This document shows, one piece after another, positions 62,041 through 64,000 of a stretch of 64,000 nt of DNA. Numbering within the stretch: the stretch's first letter is position 1; the number at the start of each line of letters is the position of its first letter. Source of the stretch: a virus. The stretch lies in IMG/VR virus record IMGVR_UViG_3300030107_004423, positions 18,924-82,923 of that record. One strand, given 5' to 3'. The notes under the pieces were generated by a model. It did no database searches. It saw nothing but the letters and a program-made list of their open reading frames with translations, and was not told where the DNA came from. The position numbers were made by a program, and so were the translations under genes.

Positions 62041-63353
62041 TATAAATTATCCTCATCTGTAATTGTTGGTCTTCCTATAAATCTAGGAATAGATCTTCTT
62101 TTGTCAGTTTCATTTAAATGATGTTTTACTTTTACATCTAAAACTCTTACTACTTCTTCTGGAAGATCATAAAATCTTTTATTTTTTACTATGTCTATAT
62201 ATTTATTACCTACTCCTTTTAAAATTATATTATTAGAAGAGTTTTCTATAAATGTAGACAAATTATTAGAAGATGCAGTTCCGCCTAAATATAATTTAGT
62301 GCCATCTGAACTAGCACCATGAACATTATAATATCCATTTGAAAAAGTATTATCTGAATTACTATCAATACCAACAGAATTTTCTATTGTTAATTTAGAT
62401 CCTGATTCAAATTGAGAAAAAGAAGAGGCTGATGAAGTATCTGTAACTTCTGTAAGTATTGGGGATATTCTCCAATTATCTAATGTGAATTTACATGTAG
62501 TACCTGCATTATGCATCCATACAAAAAAATAATGCTCTGATGCAGTCGCCTTAAATCCCCATTTATTTTCTATTGTATCACTTGTTTTTCCTATTGGTAT
62601 TATAGATCCTTTTTGATCTAGTGGGGTAGATAATTGTCCATCTATCGGTTTAGATCCAAATGTTTGAGGACTAAAACTAGAATGAGCATTATCACCAGCG
62701 GTTATTGCTTTAGCACAAATTACTTCAGTTTGATATTGTTGATTATCTGCTTCCCATGGAGTATACCACCATGCTGTTTGACCAGCAGCATCGCTTGATG
62801 CTCCCTTATATGTAGATATAGTTGCGTATGCATTTGTATTAGCAATGCTTAGAGTACTGTCAAATTCCCATAAATAATTATCTCCAACTACCAAATTACT
62901 TACTTTATATCCAACACCAAAAACACCACCAACGCCATCTACTCTCCATTGCAAATCAGTCCCACTACTTATATAACCTTGATAATCAGTTCCATTGCCC
63001 ACATCTCCAGTTGCATTGACAGGTATATAATTAAACCTAAAAAACCCAGAAGGAGGATTATTTCTATCTACATATGTTGGAAACGCAGTTCCTCCAGCCC
63101 ATCCAAAATCACTATTTCTAGGCATAATTCCACTACCTAAAGCTCCTATATCTAGTGGATCTTGGTGACTAGCGCTTTTTATATGAGGAGCAAATTTAAG
63201 GGTATTACTTTTTAACAATACCTCTGATTTGGATCCTTTTTTTACATTTATAGAAGAATACATATTCATTTCTTCTAAACCATCTTTTATATATGCTATA
63301 GCTCTACCAGTTTGATTAATACCAGCTCTTTCCATTATTTCTTTAACTTTCAT
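62040..63353 (-). CDS. Tail adaptor-like protein B with large beta insert, 437 aa
   Basis: Residues 1-34 (MKVKEIMERAGINQTG...) and the last ~55 (KRFYDLPEEVVRVLDVK...IPRFIGRP) align with the 93-aa protein at 8021. Between them lies a ~340-residue insertion, Ser/Thr/Gly/aromatic rich, with a carbohydrate-binding-like block (FKATASEHYFFVWMH...TCKFTLDNWRISP). Thus the surface domain sits in this gene in cassette B, but in the neighbouring gene in cassette A. Confidence 0.68.
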   Translation of the reverse strand: MKVKEIMERAGINQTGRAIAYIKDGLEEMNMYSSINVKKGSKSEVLLKSNTLKFAPHIKSASHQDPLDIGALGSGIMPRNSDFGWAGGTAFPTYVDRNNPPSGFFRFNYIPVNATGDVGNGTDYQGYISSGTDLQWRVDGVGGVFGVGYKVSNLVVGDNYLWEFDSTLSIANTNAYATISTYKGASSDAAGQTAWWYTPWEADNQQYQTEVICAKAITAGDNAHSSFSPQTFGSKPIDGQLSTPLDQKGSIIPIGKTSDTIENKWGFKATASEHYFFVWMHNAGTTCKFTLDNWRISPILTEVTDTSSASSFSQFESGSKLTIENSVGIDSNSDNTFSNGYYNVHGASSDGTKLYLGGTASSNNLSTFIENSSNNIILKGVGNKYIDIVKNKRFYDLPEEVVRVLDVKVKHHLNETDKRRSIPRFIGRPTITDEDNL

Positions 63354-64000
63354 TATCTACCTCTCTGAGCTTGTTGCTTAGGAGCCATAACTCCAAAAGC
63401 TGTATTGTATTGTTCTTTTAAATTACCTAAATTAACTGATAAAGCTTGCACTAATTCTATATCTTCTTCATCTATAGTGTATTCAGCTAGTTTAGCCTCT
63501 AAAGACTTTATAGCTGCATATAGAACTACTAAATAAACTTTATCATCGGGGAATATACCTATATCACTATGAGAATAAACTAATGCTGATCCACTTTTAT
63601 TATAAGGGATATTATTTACATAATAAACTTTAAATTGATTTGGGTCCGATCCTGGTGCTGGAAATACACTTATTTTTCCATTTTCTAAGCATGTGTATGC
63701 AGGATTAAATTTAGAAGCATAATCTAAGCTTTCTGAATCTGTAACTAAATATTGTCTTGACGGATCTATTTCTCTACAAGGCCTCCAATTATTAGAAGTA
63801 ACTCCATCTTCACGAACTACAGATATAATTTTAGCTCCATACAAATTCAAACCATTTGCAGTTTGGTCGCTACTTTCTGCCATAAAATGCTTGGTTTGTT
63901 TAGGATCTAAAGATATTATTTTGTTAGTAACATCTATAACTCCATCCTTTAAGAATTGTGATAATTCATTTTGAGTTGGATTTGTAGCGTCTGTAATACT
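63353..64000 (-). CDS. Head-tail ring adaptor B, partial at right edge
   Basis: The frame is open to the end of the window and encodes SITDATNPTQNELSQFLKDG... upstream of the internal ATG at 63883, aligning with the N-terminus of the 233-aa protein at 8302; so the true start lies outside. The middle (Y.SKFNPAYTCLENGKISVFPAPG) and helical C-terminus (YLVVLYAAIKSLEAKLAEY) match copy A. Likely portal-proximal adaptor ring. Confidence 0.78.
   Translation of the reverse strand, partial: SITDATNPTQNELSQFLKDGVIDVTNKIISLDPKQTKHFMAESSDQTANGLNLYGAKIISVVREDGVTSNNWRPCREIDPSRQYLVTDSESLDYASKFNPAYTCLENGKISVFPAPGSDPNQFKVYYVNNIPYNKSGSALVYSHSDIGIFPDDKVYLVVLYAAIKSLEAKLAEYTIDEEDIELVQALSVNLGNLKEQYNTAFGVMAPKQQAQRGR

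Larger units (their letters stand above)
56075..64000 (-). repeat. Duplicated tail cassette, copy B (cut by right edge)
   Basis: Same order as copy A, plus the 23-aa peptide. Core 59675-61675 is nearly identical to copy A. Domain insertions differ: present in the 437-aa protein and nozzle B, absent from the 121-aa protein. Confidence 0.9.

Noticed and set aside
1-64000. Prophage or integrated element
   Set aside because: No integrase, repressor, attachment-site pair or bacterial flanking genes are visible.

Overview
The window is one continuous stretch of an AT-rich tailed-phage genome. It suggests a short-tailed (podovirus-like) lytic phage: P22-type portal, scaffold, major capsid protein, large terminase, ring-adaptor and nozzle proteins, very large fibres, several large internal-virion proteins, and no tape measure, tail tube, baseplate or integrase. 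I recognise no tRNA, DNA polymerase or host gene. Genes are tightly packed with ATGA/TAATG overlaps and strong AGGAG-type ribosome sites. The host cannot be named from the sequence.

Layout. (1) 1-27.7 kb, minus strand: late operon read right to left: putative small terminase, minor structural proteins, an 1822-aa YadA-like fibre with a self-cleaving S74 tail, large terminase, micro-proteins, endolysin, portal, scaffold, capsid, head-decoration candidates, then tail cassette A (adaptors, small membrane proteins, metallophosphoesterase, nozzle, receptor-binding candidate). (2) 27.7-28.06 kb: divergent non-coding region. (3) 28.06-39.29 kb, plus strand: early/replication region of small genes plus ERF annealing protein, SSB-like protein, primase-helicase, DUF932 protein, DUF1599/MazG-like protein and Hjc-like resolvase, separated by many hairpin terminators. 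At 29.11-29.68 kb there is a non-coding, highly structured RNA candidate. (4) 39.32-64 kb, minus strand: 905-aa protein, a 2830-aa giant, three more internal-virion candidates, a 730-aa fibre, and tail cassette B, which runs off the right edge.

Two points stand out. First, the 2830-aa protein carries DWDGD plus an upstream DG...IS...GFKG motif, the two signatures of single-chain double-psi-beta-barrel RNA polymerases (QDE-1, YonO, crAss-like gp66). Its place beside internal-virion genes suggests a polymerase packaged in the virion and ejected to transcribe the early region. Second, cassette A and cassette B are paralogous in the same gene order: the small-membrane/phosphoesterase core is nearly identical, while the flanking adaptor, nozzle and receptor-binding proteins have diverged and exchanged inserted domains. 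Terminase, portal, capsid and polymerase occur once in the window. If the genome is circular or circularly permuted, the two cassettes would lie in tandem in one late operon, giving the phage two alternative tail or receptor-binding sets.

Between the lysis-like genes and the nozzle, both cassettes also hold a short overlapping ORF whose two ends form a long hairpin; the arm sequences differ between copies yet stay complementary.
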